Source: Platycnemis pennipes
Taxonomy: Eukaryota; Arthropoda; Insecta; Odonata; Platycnemididae
Reading direction: 5' to 3'
Length of the DNA stretch: 64,000 bases
NCBI GenBank assembly: GCA_933228895.1
Contig: OW121853.1
Span: 11,228,494-11,292,493 of the forward strand
A program made the position numbers and the translations under genes. Below are positions 22,440 to 32,243 of this stretch, in pieces. The notes under the pieces were generated by a model that was given only the letters and a program-made list of their open reading frames with translations, searched no databases and was not told the origin of the DNA. How positions within the stretch are numbered: position 1 is the first letter of the stretch; each line of letters begins with the position of its first letter.

Positions 22440-22545
22440 TTTGTCAGTTGGCCCCCCTTGAAAATGACGCTTAGTCGTTGAAATCGATTGGGGAATATAT
22501 AAAGCTGTGTGGAAAGTACAAAGTTTGTTTCATTTACCACATTTT
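22440..22545 (+). repeat. Solo unit of the foldback stem-loop family
   Basis: CCTTGAAAATGACGCTTAGT, then CGTTGAAATCGATTGG, then a TATATAAAGCTGTGTGGAAA GTACAAAGTTTG segment. It has the same plan as the right arm of the unit at 4243 (TGACGCTCAGACGTCGAAATCG ... TTGTGGAATTGTACAAAG), but without an inverted partner. Confidence 0.75.
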
Positions 22546-22759
22546 ACCTTTAACGTATTGAGCTTGGCTGGTCTACCAATTATAACATTTATTGCTCCCA
22601 TCAGTCCAGTTCTAGGATCATTAGAACATGTAATCCCATCCCTCTGTCAAAGTTGTAGTCAATGTAGTGAGAGTATCATGTAGTACCTTAGTTACAAAAA
22701 CATTTTTTTGGTATATTCAAAAAGACGAAACCATTTCATTCACTCTTTCTACTGTATCT

Positions 22760-23040
22760 CTTAAGTCATGTCTCAGTTATTTCATCATTATTCCAACTAT
22801 TTGATGAATATATGAGTTTTGAACTTGAATTAAAATCTTTCCGTGTGTGGGTCATGTGCACCATAGATCCTTTCTTCAGCATTCCTCTGGTTATGCCATC
22901 TACTCCTGCATCATTCTTCAAATTTTCATTGCTTTCGTAATTTCTCATTTAATTTCCTTGTTAAATTCTTGCTTCCACAGTTTGTACCGTAGCCTTAATA
23001 ATTCTCTGCAGCAGTTGTGCAAATCACCATGGTACCTTAA
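22760..23040 (-). pseudogene. Possible non-LTR RT fragment
   Basis: The minus strand encodes LLQRIIKATVQTVEARI, then ESNENLKNDAGVDGITRGML and KKG. The AGVDGIxxxMLK segment resembles the first RT block (LKxxKAAGxDGIxxEMLK) of non-LTR elements. It is short, with no downstream palm motif, so the call is tentative. Confidence 0.45.
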
Positions 23041-23279
23041 TCAGTAGTATCTTTTAGCAATTTTACCCCAAAAATGCGGTGTTTACGACAAAATCGGTGC
23101 GTGGAAATCAAACGTGTTAATGGAAATTTGTCATTGGTTAATTTACGATGGTAAAAGCCTCTTTGAAAAGTCATATTATAAAACGCCGGTTTATTAGGAA
23201 TTTTTATTCGAAATTCCAAGGGGCCAGGAAAAATCGTATTGTTTTTGTAGCCCTTGTGTTTCATGCTTTCGTCCTGTTG

Positions 23280-23770
23280 TGTAAAAGGGGGGATGGATGC
23301 TTGAGTGGGATCTTTCGGCTGCCCGCCCCTCCCCCGGCCTCCGCCACTGGCCACAAAGAGATCAATCTCCCCGTGCGAGATCTCCCGATTTCCCACGCTA
23401 CTCTCCGCTTAGGAGCCTTCTTTTGCCTCGTCATCATCCTCCTCCTCCTCCGCCGCCATTCTCAAGATGGGGTATTCCTTCCCGCCTCTCCCATCCCACC
23501 TCTCCATCCCATTCACCTGCGGCAGGGTTTCCGTTTTTTGCGCTAATTAAGAGAGGGGAGTTTCCGTCCGAACATTTGCAGTCTTCCTCCACGCTCACCC
23601 TCCTCCCCTCGTCCTGTTTCCATTTTCTTTTCCTCCTCTCATACCTTCCGTCTTTCGCTATCCATCTCATCGCCGGACAGTTCGACTCCTTCACTTTCCA
23701 CACCTCCTCCCTTGCCGGTTGGCCGTCACCAGCATACTCCCGCCCTCCGCGGGCTGTACCAACTTATACG
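23280..23770. other. GC/CpG-rich pyrimidine-skewed block
   Basis: A block of CCTCC/CTCCTC repeats and CpGs (for example CCGCCCCTCCCCCGGCCTCC). It gives overlapping open frames on both strands, the longest 240 codons. Their Pro/Ser/Arg-rich content and lack of a family signature argue against a gene. It may be a CpG-island-like regulatory segment or simple-sequence expansion. Confidence 0.5.
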
Positions 23771-23999
23771 CCCACGAGAGCCGAAGTGATGGAGAGAATA
23801 TACCGACGTATTATGATCTTCCCAAATATCGCAATAATTGGTTGTTCTCCGTTAGACTCTGGTTTTAAATCACGAGTTCGTGTTTTTTCTCTGAATTCAA
23901 TATCATGCCATACCATACGCAGAAAAAGGCGCTATTTACCCTTTGGTGTGTGTGTGTTTGGTAACGGACTCGTAGTGTCTGGAGTTCACATCCCGGTAT

Positions 24000-24163
24000 G
24001 GTCCCTTAAGACATGGTGAAGAATGTCCGGATACTCCACTGGGTCAACCTCTGCGTTGCTGCCCACGTTTCAGTAGAAGACTTGCCCATTGAAACGTCAG
24101 TAGCGATGCAGAGTTTGACCCGGTGGAGATCCCGATCAGCCTTCACCATGTCCTAAGGAACCA
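24000..24163. repeat. ~75-bp-arm palindrome abutting an RTE copy
   Basis: 24000-24074 pairs with 24090-24163 with scattered mismatches. The ends are GGTCCCTTAAGACATGGTGA and TTCACCATGTCCTAAGGAACC; the centre has CACGTTTCAGTAGAAGACTTG CCCATTGAAACGTC. Reverse transcriptase coding sequence begins a few bases to the right, so the palindrome may mark an insertion or recombination junction. Confidence 0.85.
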
Positions 24164-24164
24164 T

Positions 24165-25010
24165 CCAATAAGTCAAAGAAGTGTGTCTCCAGGAGTGAAT
24201 ATTCACGGAAAGAAAATCAGCATGATGCGATTCGCCGACGACATAGCTGTCATGGCAGAAACGGAAGGAGATTTAAAGAAGGCACTAAGAAATATGGAAA
24301 GGATATTGGCCAGAAGAAAAAAATTCTGAAGAATTCTGAAGTCTTCTGAATAGAAGACTAAGGTATTGGTATGTAGTAAGAGAAAAGGAGCCAGAATAAA
24401 TGTTAAATTAGAAAAACAAAAAATTCGAGAAGAGTTCTATTACCTAGGATTATATTAATAAATAGAATTGCTCGGGCGAATAGGACATTTTACCAAAAGA
24501 GGATTCTGCTTACAGCTGCAAATACAAGGGTGGAAGTGAGGAAAAATTTCATAAGACCATACATCTGGAGCATTCTACAATATGGTCGCGAAGCATGGAC
24601 AATAACAGCAGCAGAGAAGTCCAGGCTGGAAGCATTTGAAATGTGGTGCTGCCGAAGAATGATGAAGATAAAATGGATCGATCGAGTGACAAACGAAGAA
24701 GTGTTAAGAAGAGTGGGAGAGAAGAGATATCTACTGAAAACATTAAAAAGAAGATGGGACAACTTAATGGGCCACATCTTGAGACACTAATGCCTCATGA
24801 CAATCGTCAAGGGAAGAGTAAACGGGGAGAATGGAAAAGGCAGGCCCCGTATGAGATATATGGAACAGGTTGTGAAGGATGTGAAAGAGAGGAATTGCGT
24901 TGACATGAAGAGGTTGGCCGATAGAAGAATAGAGTGGAGGGCTGCGTCAAAACAATCCTAGGATTGTTGATCGATGAGGGCGATGATAATAAAATAGCAA
25001 AACTACAACA
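24165..25010 (+). pseudogene. RTE-type RT, 3' half with intact tail
   Basis: Begins VSPGVNIHGKKISMMRFADD, where FADD is the RT catalytic motif, then IAVMAETEGDLKKALRNMER. After a frameshift comes VRKNFIRPYIWSILQYGREA, WTITAAEKSRLEAFEMWCCR, RMMKIKWIDRVTNEEVLRRV, the KTLKRRWDNLMGHILRH block, and GRPRMRYMEQVVKDVKERNC with RLADRRIEWRAASKQS before the terminal stop at about 24,960. The 3' end GATGAGGGCGATGATAATAA has the GAT-type microsatellite usual for RTE tails. One frameshift near 24,330-24,450 and an in-frame TAA at 24787 inactivate it. It is the best RT copy in the window and the reference for the others. Confidence 0.9.
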
Positions 25011-25592
25011 ATAGAACAACGTATATAAGTTTCACGCAAATATGTGCATATATCGCTCCAGTCTCCTTAAGATTGGTGGGTAGCTGAATATTGATGGATA
25101 TTTTGAGAGAAAACTGGCGTCGGGACTGCCTGTCCTATTTGCCACGAAAGGCGCCACTGAAGCACGATTTCCTGCGTCACTCCTTCCCGTGGTGTCCCAA
25201 AAATGCCCGTCAACTTCCTGCTATGTCAGTGCTTTTATATCTTTTTTGAGCTGACCGTTCAGCTTCTGACAGTTACGATCCAGTTAGTTCTCCTGGGCTC
25301 CTCCAAAATCAGGCTCTGTTACTACCAGCCTTAGAAAATTCATTTAGTGTCATTATTGTGCTGAGTCTAAGTCCACATGCCTTTTTATATCCATTATTTT
25401 CTCCTCCGTTTTAAGAGTAATTGACTCATGGAAAGGCGTCTTGCCATTTTTCGTAATAATGGGGTTAATTGTTAATTCATACTATTTTTTGTTTTCTTTT
25501 TGGTGGCCGAACTCTTGCGAAACTTCCGGAGAAAATGATAAGAACTGGCTCCGGGATGTGTTCTATTCACAACGTAGTGAGAAAAACTCTGG

Positions 25593-26135
25593 AATGGGGG
25601 CGTTTACTTGGAACCGAAATAGTAATTTTGTACACGAAATCGTTAGATGGAAACGAAAAATGAATTTTAGTGAAAAAATTAATCATCTAACCACAACCAT
25701 TCACTCACAAATCAAAAATTAAAATAAGCCAAAGGTGACGCCCAGCGAAAAAGCTGCCTCCTTTGATACCATTGGCGTTATTTTCCTCCCGCCCTTGACT
25801 GCTTTTAGGGTAAGTGAAGGGAGTGGAGGGGGTTTTCGGAAGGTCTGCTCGCACAGATCTTGTCGCAACAGCTTCCATTGGCAGAGTCAGCTGTGTCTCC
25901 CCCATTGCGATAAGACGAAGTAGCTTCGCGGGCTCAGTTTTGATTGGACGAAGTCGAATACGTCAGAGGTTGCACCACACCCACTTTTCGGAAAGGGTTA
26001 AAAACATCAGTTTTTCGCCGCTTATAACGTGAGAAATAATTGACGGATCAAAAACAACGGGAAAATACGGGTCTTTTTATTTTAAAAACTCTTATCAGAT
26101 TCGGAAATTAAAAACATATGGTAAACGATCTCATT
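25593..26135 (+). mobile_element. MITE family M, copy 2
   Basis: 543 bp, from AATGGGGGCGTTTAC to GTAAACGATCTCATT (terminal inverted repeats, a few changes). It has the family body boxes and the right half: GCACCACACCCACTTTTCGG, AAAAACATCAGTTTTTCGCC and ATTGACGGATCAAAAAC. No coding capacity. Confidence 0.92.
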
Positions 26136-27198
26136 CAAACCCATGTTAATCGTGGCTTTGAAATACTATCATTGGTAAAGACTTAGTTCCTCTCGGGAGT
26201 AAGATCATATGTTTAGGTTCTAAATTTTTGGAGAAATCATCTTTTCGATCATAATTACGTGGCCATTTTTCAATATTGCGCGTTGAAAAAAAGATCACTA
26301 CGCTAGAGTCATATGAAGGGGAACTCCACACCTCTCCCTGTCTTGGCCTCGGATTGTAAATAATGGCTATAATTGACTTCTGAGTTGTTCCTCGCTTTGA
26401 TAAGGCATTTTCACCGCCGAAGCCGTTTGCAATTACTTCGGTGCCTGTTTTAATCACTAGTGATCGAAACTTGTGATGTACTTTACATTTACTGAGTAAC
26501 CTGCAGTTCACCTCGAGGGTGTGTGACGAGATTTTGCAGCGATCAATGCATTGTGAATGTTTTTCGTAGTTGCCGCTAACGATCTGTAATTCTGATATAT
26601 TTTAATTAAGAATAAAAATAAAAACAGTCGCCAATAGTAAATCACGGCACGAGGATGCATTTTCTCTTGGACGTGATGATACGATACGTTTACGACACGT
26701 TGGTTGAAACGTGTCGTAAACGAAAACATCCTGTCATCGGTTAAGATACTGCATATTTGGCACCACTTTGCTTAGGAGTTATGTTTCCGAATAGATTAAT
26801 AGAGCACCTCAGGGGTTTTATAAAAAAAACTGACTATTTCATCCACTAATTAGGAAAGAGCTTAATTTAAGAACGTACAGAATGTGCTCCAGAGACTGGC
26901 AGATTGTACGCCAGAATTGAGCTACAAGACGTAAAAAAACTATAAAAAAACGATTTTTCGCTGGATGTCACTGGCTGTTAATTATGCTGCTGACTCTTGT
27001 AACTTAAAGTTCTGAAAAAAATGAAGATTTCTCTCTACAATCTATTTTAAGGGATTTGACATTTTATTTGTTTATAGACTGTGAATCACGGTGCTTCCAT
27101 ATTTTAAAGATTTCAGTTCTTTCTTTTTCATTATTGTCCACCAACTACGTTCGAATGTAGGATATTTCAAGCCTGCCGCGTGAGCGGCGGTGAAGTTC
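26136..27198. other. No gene recognised; contains one perfect hairpin
   Basis: CpG-bearing, AT-rich sequence without coding or repeat signatures apart from the hairpin at 26687-26722. Confidence 0.5.
26687..26722. repeat. Perfect 14-bp hairpin
   Basis: CGTTTACGACACGT and ACGTGTCGTAAACG are exact reverse complements around the 8-base loop TGGTTGAA. Its role is unknown. Confidence 0.9.
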
Positions 27199-27353
27199 GC
27201 ATTAATTGCCATGAGAAAAAATTCAACTGGACCGGGAATCGAACCACGAACCTTTGGCTTTCCGGGCCAATGCGCGTAGGGGTCTGCGCAATGGCCAAAG
27301 GTCCGTGGTTCGATTCCCGGTCCAGGTGAATTTTTTCTCATGACAGTTAATTT
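27199..27353. repeat. Palindrome made of a tRNA-like SINE segment
   Basis: The left arm (AATTGCCATGAGAAAAAATT CAACTGGACCGGGAATCGAA CCACG) and right arm (CGTGGTTCGATTCCCGGTCC AGGTGAATTTTTTCTCATGA CAGTTAA) are reverse complements, with a small insertion near the centre. GTGGTTCGATTCCCGG is a canonical RNA polymerase III B box, so two tRNA-derived units lie head to head. Confidence 0.88.
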
Positions 27354-27422
27354 GTACTTTCGCATGGTACAGATTCATAAAAAAGGGTGCTTAAAATTTT
27401 AACTCTTTAATGTATCGTGTCC

Positions 27423-28118
27423 CTACGTCTGTCTCCGTTCTCGTTCGCGGCGAAGGCGTTGCAGGGGTTTCGTGATGGACATAGATTCATCGCTCTCGAA
27501 TAGCCTCTTCCTCGGAGTCTCCCTCTTCGTCTGTCCTCCCATCCCTGCCCATGTGTCCCCTCCTCTTCCCAGACTTCGCCTTCGTGGTCGCAGTGCCATC
27601 CTAGTGCTCCCAAATCCATTTCCTCTCAGTTTCCGAGGCTTTCGATTCGGCGAGTCGGGTTTACTGTGGGACCCGGAACAGAAAGTGCCTTTGTCATACC
27701 ACCCACTGTTCTCGCACACCACGAGTTCCACCGCCCCTTGCTGAATCTTTATCGCGTCGTCTTTCAGTCGAGCGTCGTGTCTTCTCTTCACAATTTCCAC
27801 CTTGAACATTAATGTTACGGCACGCACGAATGCCTTGATTTCCATTGTCTTTTGGCCGTCTTCCTGGTGGATCGGCTGTTTTGGTCCGTTTACCTTGAAA
27901 TTATCGTCTCCTCGTGCGAGAAATGACTTTTTTTTGTCATCGTGGTGCTTGATGGACTGTATCCATTCAGAAATTGTTTCTCGAGACGTGTATTGAATCG
28001 CATTCGCGAAGGTTTGTCTTGCATTGTTTGCCACCACCTTTTTTATTGTCCGGTTAAGGTCTTCGCTCGTCGGCCCAATTAATTTTTTTCTGGTCTGAAG
28101 AGCGTGTTTTTGCTGGTC
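27423..28118 (-). CDS. Uncharacterised 231-codon open frame
   Basis: I do not recognise this protein. The minus-strand frame is open from 28118 (just after an in-frame TAA) to a stop at 27423. It starts DQQKHALQTRKKLIGPTSED, LNRTIKKVVANNARQTFANA, IQYTSRETISEWIQSIKHHD. It continues with DNFKVNGPKQPIHQEDGQKT, MEIKAFVRAVTLMFKVEIVK and AIKIQQGAVELVVCENSGWY, and ends strongly basic (RPRRRSLGRGG, KRETPRKRL, RLRRERERRQT). There is no ATG near the open start. TTTCCCACTTAAG directly upstream resembles a splice acceptor, so it could be a terminal exon. A gag/ORF1-like transposon protein is an alternative given the basic tail and the neighbouring repeats. Its length in unselected, moderately GC-rich DNA is suggestive but not proof. 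Confidence 0.4.
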   Translation of the reverse strand, partial: DQQKHALQTRKKLIGPTSEDLNRTIKKVVANNARQTFANAIQYTSRETISEWIQSIKHHDDKKKSFLARGDDNFKVNGPKQPIHQEDGQKTMEIKAFVRAVTLMFKVEIVKRRHDARLKDDAIKIQQGAVELVVCENSGWYDKGTFCSGSHSKPDSPNRKPRKLRGNGFGSTRMALRPRRRSLGRGGDTWAGMGGQTKRETPRKRLFESDESMSITKPLQRLRRERERRQT

Positions 28119-28411
28119 TTAAGTGGGAAACAATGATTAGCATGGAAAACGCTGTGTTATGGTTTGACGCTTATTCACCTTTCATCGAAGCTTGTTAAAC
28201 CTGGTGTATCTAATGGTATCTCCAAGATGGCGACACTTTTCAAAATTCTGAGTCTAGGTTGGAAGTCCGTTGACTCGCTAAGAATGTGAATTTGCCGGTT
28301 TTCAGAGGAATGTGACTTTTTTCTGCAGAAATTGCGACGTACGGTGCCTTTCATTCTGTGTATATCAGTCCGCCAGTGAATAGCTGTTGTTAATACTTTG
28401 ATTTCCACATT

Positions 28412-29477
28412 CCCAGTCGAAACGGGAGCGACGAACGAAGTGTCGTGGTAATGTCCGGGGAGCAGATTATGGCCCACTGGGAGCGTTTGTGAAACGATAG
28501 CGGACGCTGGTCCACGGTGGAGTGTGCGGCGAGCTGCCTGGGAACGTCCGACGCGCTCCAGAGAGCGCCGAGAAGCATTTACGAGCCGTTCACGAAAACG
28601 TTGACTAGAGTATGCAGTTGCACAGCGGAGCTGTACCCATGTAGCGTAACAAATTTGCTATCACAATAGAGGCTGATATCACAAAAAAATTAACTCAACT
28701 TGCATGGGCGCACCTAGCACCAAAGTTGCAAAATAAAATGATCACGTTGATTTACGTTCACTCTAGCCATATTCCTCATTCACACAGATACAATACAAAG
28801 CTACAACCTGGCCCTACGAGTCCTATCCGCCAGCATTAATCGACCTGTCATCTCAGTCTTTCGATGACGACTGTTTCCCGCTTTTCCGTTAGCAGTCGGA
28901 GCTTGGGAGGCCGTATATGTACAGCTGCTGGCCGGCATTAATTCGTTTTTGATAATTAATTTACTAAAATTTTGACTCTGGGGTATTTTGCGCCCTTAAA
29001 ACGATTCCCCAATTACAATTTTGTGAATAAAAATAAGCATGACCGTTATGAATATACATAACTGATACTCTTTCAACTCCAGGAGAGATAAATAAAAGTT
29101 TCCTCAAGTGACAATCGTCGGACGAGACTCGGGATCCTAGAAACCGGGAAGATGTCGGAGAGCGTCTGGTTCGCTCCAAAGACAGAGTTCGGGGAGCGTT
29201 CCGCGAGCGGTCAAAGAGCGTTTCATCCCGGGAGTGGCGAGGGAGCGTCCGGTAAGCAGATTTGACGACAGTCGCGGAGTGCACAGGGAGCTTTCCGCGA
29301 GCGATGAAAGAGCGATTCAACCCGGGAGTGTCGAAGTAGCGTACGGTAAGCAGAAGTGTCGACAGTCGCGGAGTGCTCGGGGAGCTGCCGTGGAACGTCC
29401 ACATTCTGCTCAACGCTCCCAGCATGCTCCCGCAACACTTCCAGCACACTCCGTCGAACGCTCCCGTTTCGTCTGGG
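28412..29477. mobile_element. 1.07-kb element with TIRs and 94-bp subterminal tandem units
   Basis: CCCAGTCGAAACGGGAGCG at 28412-28430 is matched in inverse by 29459-29477 (CCCAGACGAAACGGGAGCG on the minus strand), 18 of 19 identical. The right end has a 94-bp unit repeated two to three times: GGAGCGTTCCGCGAGC at 29193, GGAGCTTTCCGCGAGC at 29287, GGAGCTGCCGTGGAAC at 29381. Each unit carries CCCGGGAGTG, GTAAGCAGA and GTCGCGGAGTG boxes. The left end carries one related unit in the same direction (GGAGTGTGCGGCGAGCTGCC TGGGAACGTCC). The interior, about 28,600-29,140, has no recognised coding sequence. The target-site duplication is unclear. It is probably a non-autonomous DNA transposon. Confidence 0.75.
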
Positions 29478-29704
29478 TTCTACTGCATGGGCGTTGAATT
29501 TTCTTTGTAGTAATCGTGGTGACTTCTCTTTCTCTCTCTCATTTATTTGTATTTTGAATTTGAAGACGAAGGGTTGACCTAAGTTTAGAAGGGGATACTG
29601 TTCGTTAGTTTTGTGTCCCTTATTGTCTCTTCTTGGTTGAGATCCCTATGAAAAAATTTAATGTTCCCTCGTAATTTGATCGTGGATCTTCAGTTTCCGA
29701 TTCG

Positions 29705-29892
29705 TTTCCACAGAGAAAGAGGACGTCTTGGTAGCTCAACTGGTAGAGTACCTGGCCGGAAATTAGGGAGACCGGGTTCGAGTCCTGATCAAGGCGAATG
29801 ATTTTTTTCTCTGCAGAATATCTTGCTATTGTGAAATTTCAGCAGGTAACTCCATTGAAGTTATCGCGGCTAGTTCGTGAACTTTCAATTTC
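29705..29892 (+). repeat. SINE family C, tRNA-derived (copy 2)
   Basis: TTTCCACAGAGAAAGAGGAC then GTCTTGGTAGCTCAACTGGT; B box GGGTTCGAGTCCTG; the TCAAGGCGAATGATTTTTTT CTCTGCAGAATATCTTGCTA body and a GTGAACTTTCAATT end. It is collinear with the copy at 21,956. Confidence 0.9.
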
Positions 29893-30039
29893 CTATCTGT
29901 ATATCTCTCGTCACCAATTCGTCCTCCATGTATGGTACGCACATCGAATGATAAGTATGCTGCATTAAGATCCCGAATTATGTGCCAGAATATATCACTT
30001 CTGGGTGTGCGTGCATCATATGGAATTAGCCGGTCTCAA

Positions 30040-30345
30040 GTAGATCTCGGAGAGTCTGCCATCCATAGGGCCTTGGTTTGAATTCCGGACTTGGTAGGAC
30101 TATTTCATTGTGTTCTTTTCCCTACTTGAGTGCTGTGGAGATAGGACTTGCAAGTTCAGTACTCCATCCATCGGATGGAACGTTACCATGGGCTCTTGGT
30201 GATTTTCGTCAAGAGCAGGCTAATGCCAGTGCTGAGTTTCTCTCCATCCTTCATCCGTTGCCCGAAATATTGCTACCCCCACCAAATTACCCACCTGCCC
30301 CAAAATAACACCAATGAATTTCACTGTCAGTCGCCTCTTCTGAAT
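30040..30345 (+). repeat. SINE family B copy
   Basis: B-box-like CTTGGTTTGAATTCCGGAC, then CTACTTGAGTGCTGTGGAGA, AAGTTCAGTACTCCATCCAT CGGATGG, GTCAAGAGCAGGCTAATGCC, TTTCTCTCCATCCTTC, and a CCACCAAATTACCCACCTGC tail ending in TACTACTACTATTACTA. Confidence 0.82.
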
Positions 30346-31090
30346 TACTACTACTACTATTACTAGTAAATTATTACCATCATGAATATTCAACTAAGGT
30401 AGGGGTGTGGATAGTTCCTGTCAGCTATTCCCGAACTGCCTGTATATTTCGTGGCTTGTCTCGCTAATAAAAGTTTCATCTCTAATGGTTAGTGAAGTTT
30501 GCCAATGCAGGCCAATTAATCATTGCATATTCTGATGGTTAGGCGTAAAAAAAAGGATTCATTTTGTGATTTAGTCGTAAAATGATATTGTGAAAATATG
30601 TCGCTCAGAATTACTCAAGAGTAACTCTCCAATTAAAAAAAGACTAGCAGACCTGCTGCCTGATCTGCAGGCACTTTTCATAAGCATTCCGTATGCAGAG
30701 AGAAGGAAATGGCTATTTATAAAGATAGAAATGTGTCCCACTCTAATTATCTTCTATGTTTTGTACTTTTTTACGCCATATTTCATTATATGTTGTCTCC
30801 CACTCTCAAAAACCACGTTTTTTGCATTTTTCTCCGCACCACAAACTGCTAAAAATCCAAAACTACTACCAAATCATACAGACAGAGAATCCACACTCAA
30901 CGCACCAAACCTCACTCTTTTAGCTCTAAACTTGGGAGAGAAATAAACAAAACGGATACAGAATGACTGGCACGTAAAAAAATAATATAAATAGATAAGT
31001 AAACGAAAAAAGAGACGGATTGAATTAAAATCCAATGTAATATGGCCTCCTAAATAGCTTTGAAAAATTCACTTTTTTAAGTACCTAGTC
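30346..31090. other. No feature recognised
   Basis: AT-rich sequence. A 118-codon plus-strand open frame (30590-30946) has a hydrophobic stretch but no family signature, and I treat it as chance. Confidence 0.45.
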
Positions 31091-31830
31091 AATATTGTTT
31101 TAGATTATTCACTTTCCTCCGCCTTGCGGTACACCTACCTAGAACCATTGTCATCAATTCCATTCTCATTCTAAGTTCCTCTCCGGTCAGGAATATTCTT
31201 CCCTTCGTATCTTGACTTCTATACCTAGGTATCAAGATTGCTTCACTCTCCCCTATATTTTCCCTCCGACCTGTAATGCTTGGCCTTTGTTTGATTTTTT
31301 CCGTGCGCGATTTTCCGTCCATCCCCGTAATCGGCCAGGGTGCCTTGAAGGTGGTCGTTGATCTTAGTCCGGCTGGGCCGTCGAGGGAAGGGCGGCCGCC
31401 GGCTTCCTCCCTCTGTCTGCGGGCTGCGAAGTGGAGGGTGGGCAGGTGAGGGTTTCGAGAATTTCGACAGCGACACGCTGGGAGGGGGTGACCCTCCGTG
31501 GGCGCACTCCGTCGTCCGCCGGAGCGGCCGTAAATCCAAGCAGTCCACGCCTCGGGAAGGACGCTGTCCACTGGCACGAGCCTCCTGAGTTATGGTCCGA
31601 TCCCCTTCCGACCGTCTCCGTGAAATACACCCACCACCCCCGCCCTTATGAAGGGGTGGAGGTGGGACTTGCGCAGGACCGGACACGGTTTGCTCGAGGT
31701 CGTGGTTCGATTCTTGTCGTTGGCAGTTTAGAGGGCAAGAATCGACGGAATATTTTTTTGGATTTTGGGTATAGATTTGACAGCGTTTCATTTTCGCGAA
31801 AGCTTTCAAAATCAGGAATTTCAAATGAAA
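31091..31830. other. GC-rich block with overlapping open frames, uncertain
   Basis: Minus-strand frames of 162 and 193 codons overlap here, sharing the stretch that reads LQGTLADYGDGRKIAHGKNQ in one frame. The content is Pro/Arg/Gly/Ser-rich with no recognised domain. CCCACCACCCCCGCCC and CCTCCGTGGGCGCACTCCG are typical of the CpG-rich blocks in this window. A GGTCGTGGTTCGATTCTTGT B-box-like match at about 31,700 hints at a SINE edge. Confidence 0.4.
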
Positions 31831-31910
31831 CCTACTACCCTTGAATGGAAGTTATTATCACATAATGTATTCTGCACACTGCTTCTTTTTATTCACCAAG
31901 ATTTTGCAAG

Positions 31911-32243
31911 GGGATCGGGTTGGTGTGGTGGCTAGAGTACTGTGCTCCTATCCCGAGGGCCCGGGTTCGATTCCCGGCAGTGGCGGATTTTTCAGTGGAA
32001 AACCGGTCCCCACTTGAGTGCCTAGTGGAGGGCATTTCAAGTTCAGTACTCCGTCCGTCGGATGGGACGTTAAGCCGTGGTCCCCGTGGCGCCCTTCGTT
32101 AAGAGTAGGCTAATGCCGACGCCGGGTTTCTCTCCACCCTTCCTCCATTCCCTGAAAACTCCTACCATTACCCAATTATCCATTTATCCTATATGGCGCA
32201 AATGACCTCAGCTATCGGTCGCCTCCCCATAAATAACCAACCA
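31911..32243 (+). repeat. SINE family B, best copy
   Basis: Head GGGATCGGGTTGGTGTGGTG GCTAGAGTACTG (A box) and CCGGGTTCGATTCCCGGCAG (B box). Body boxes: CCCCACTTGAGTGCCTAGTG, GTTCAGTACTCCGTCCGTCG GATGGGACGTTAAG, TTCGTTAAGAGTAGGCTAAT GCCGACGCC, TCTCTCCACCCTTCCTCCAT, and tail GGCGCAAATGACCTCAGC...GGTCGCCTCCCCATAAATAA. It serves as the reference for the other five copies. Confidence 0.92.

Noticed and set aside
23297..24019. 240-codon plus-strand open frame as a gene
   Set aside because: Most of it lies in a CTCC/CpG-rich block with equally long frames on the other strand. It is Pro/Ser/Arg-rich, has no domain or splice context, and runs into a palindrome-flanking repeat.
29193..29400. CRISPR-like array
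   Set aside because: The 94-bp units are contiguous tandem repeats without spacers, within a TIR element in a eukaryotic genome.
31089..31824. Overlapping 162- and 193-codon minus-strand frames
   Set aside because: Two overlapping frames of one strand cannot both be real; both are low-complexity and GC-driven. Recorded as a GC-rich block instead.
31918..31985. Genuine tRNA gene at the CCGGGTTCGATTCCCGG box
   Set aside because: It is the head of SINE family B, with a shared non-tRNA body found in six places.
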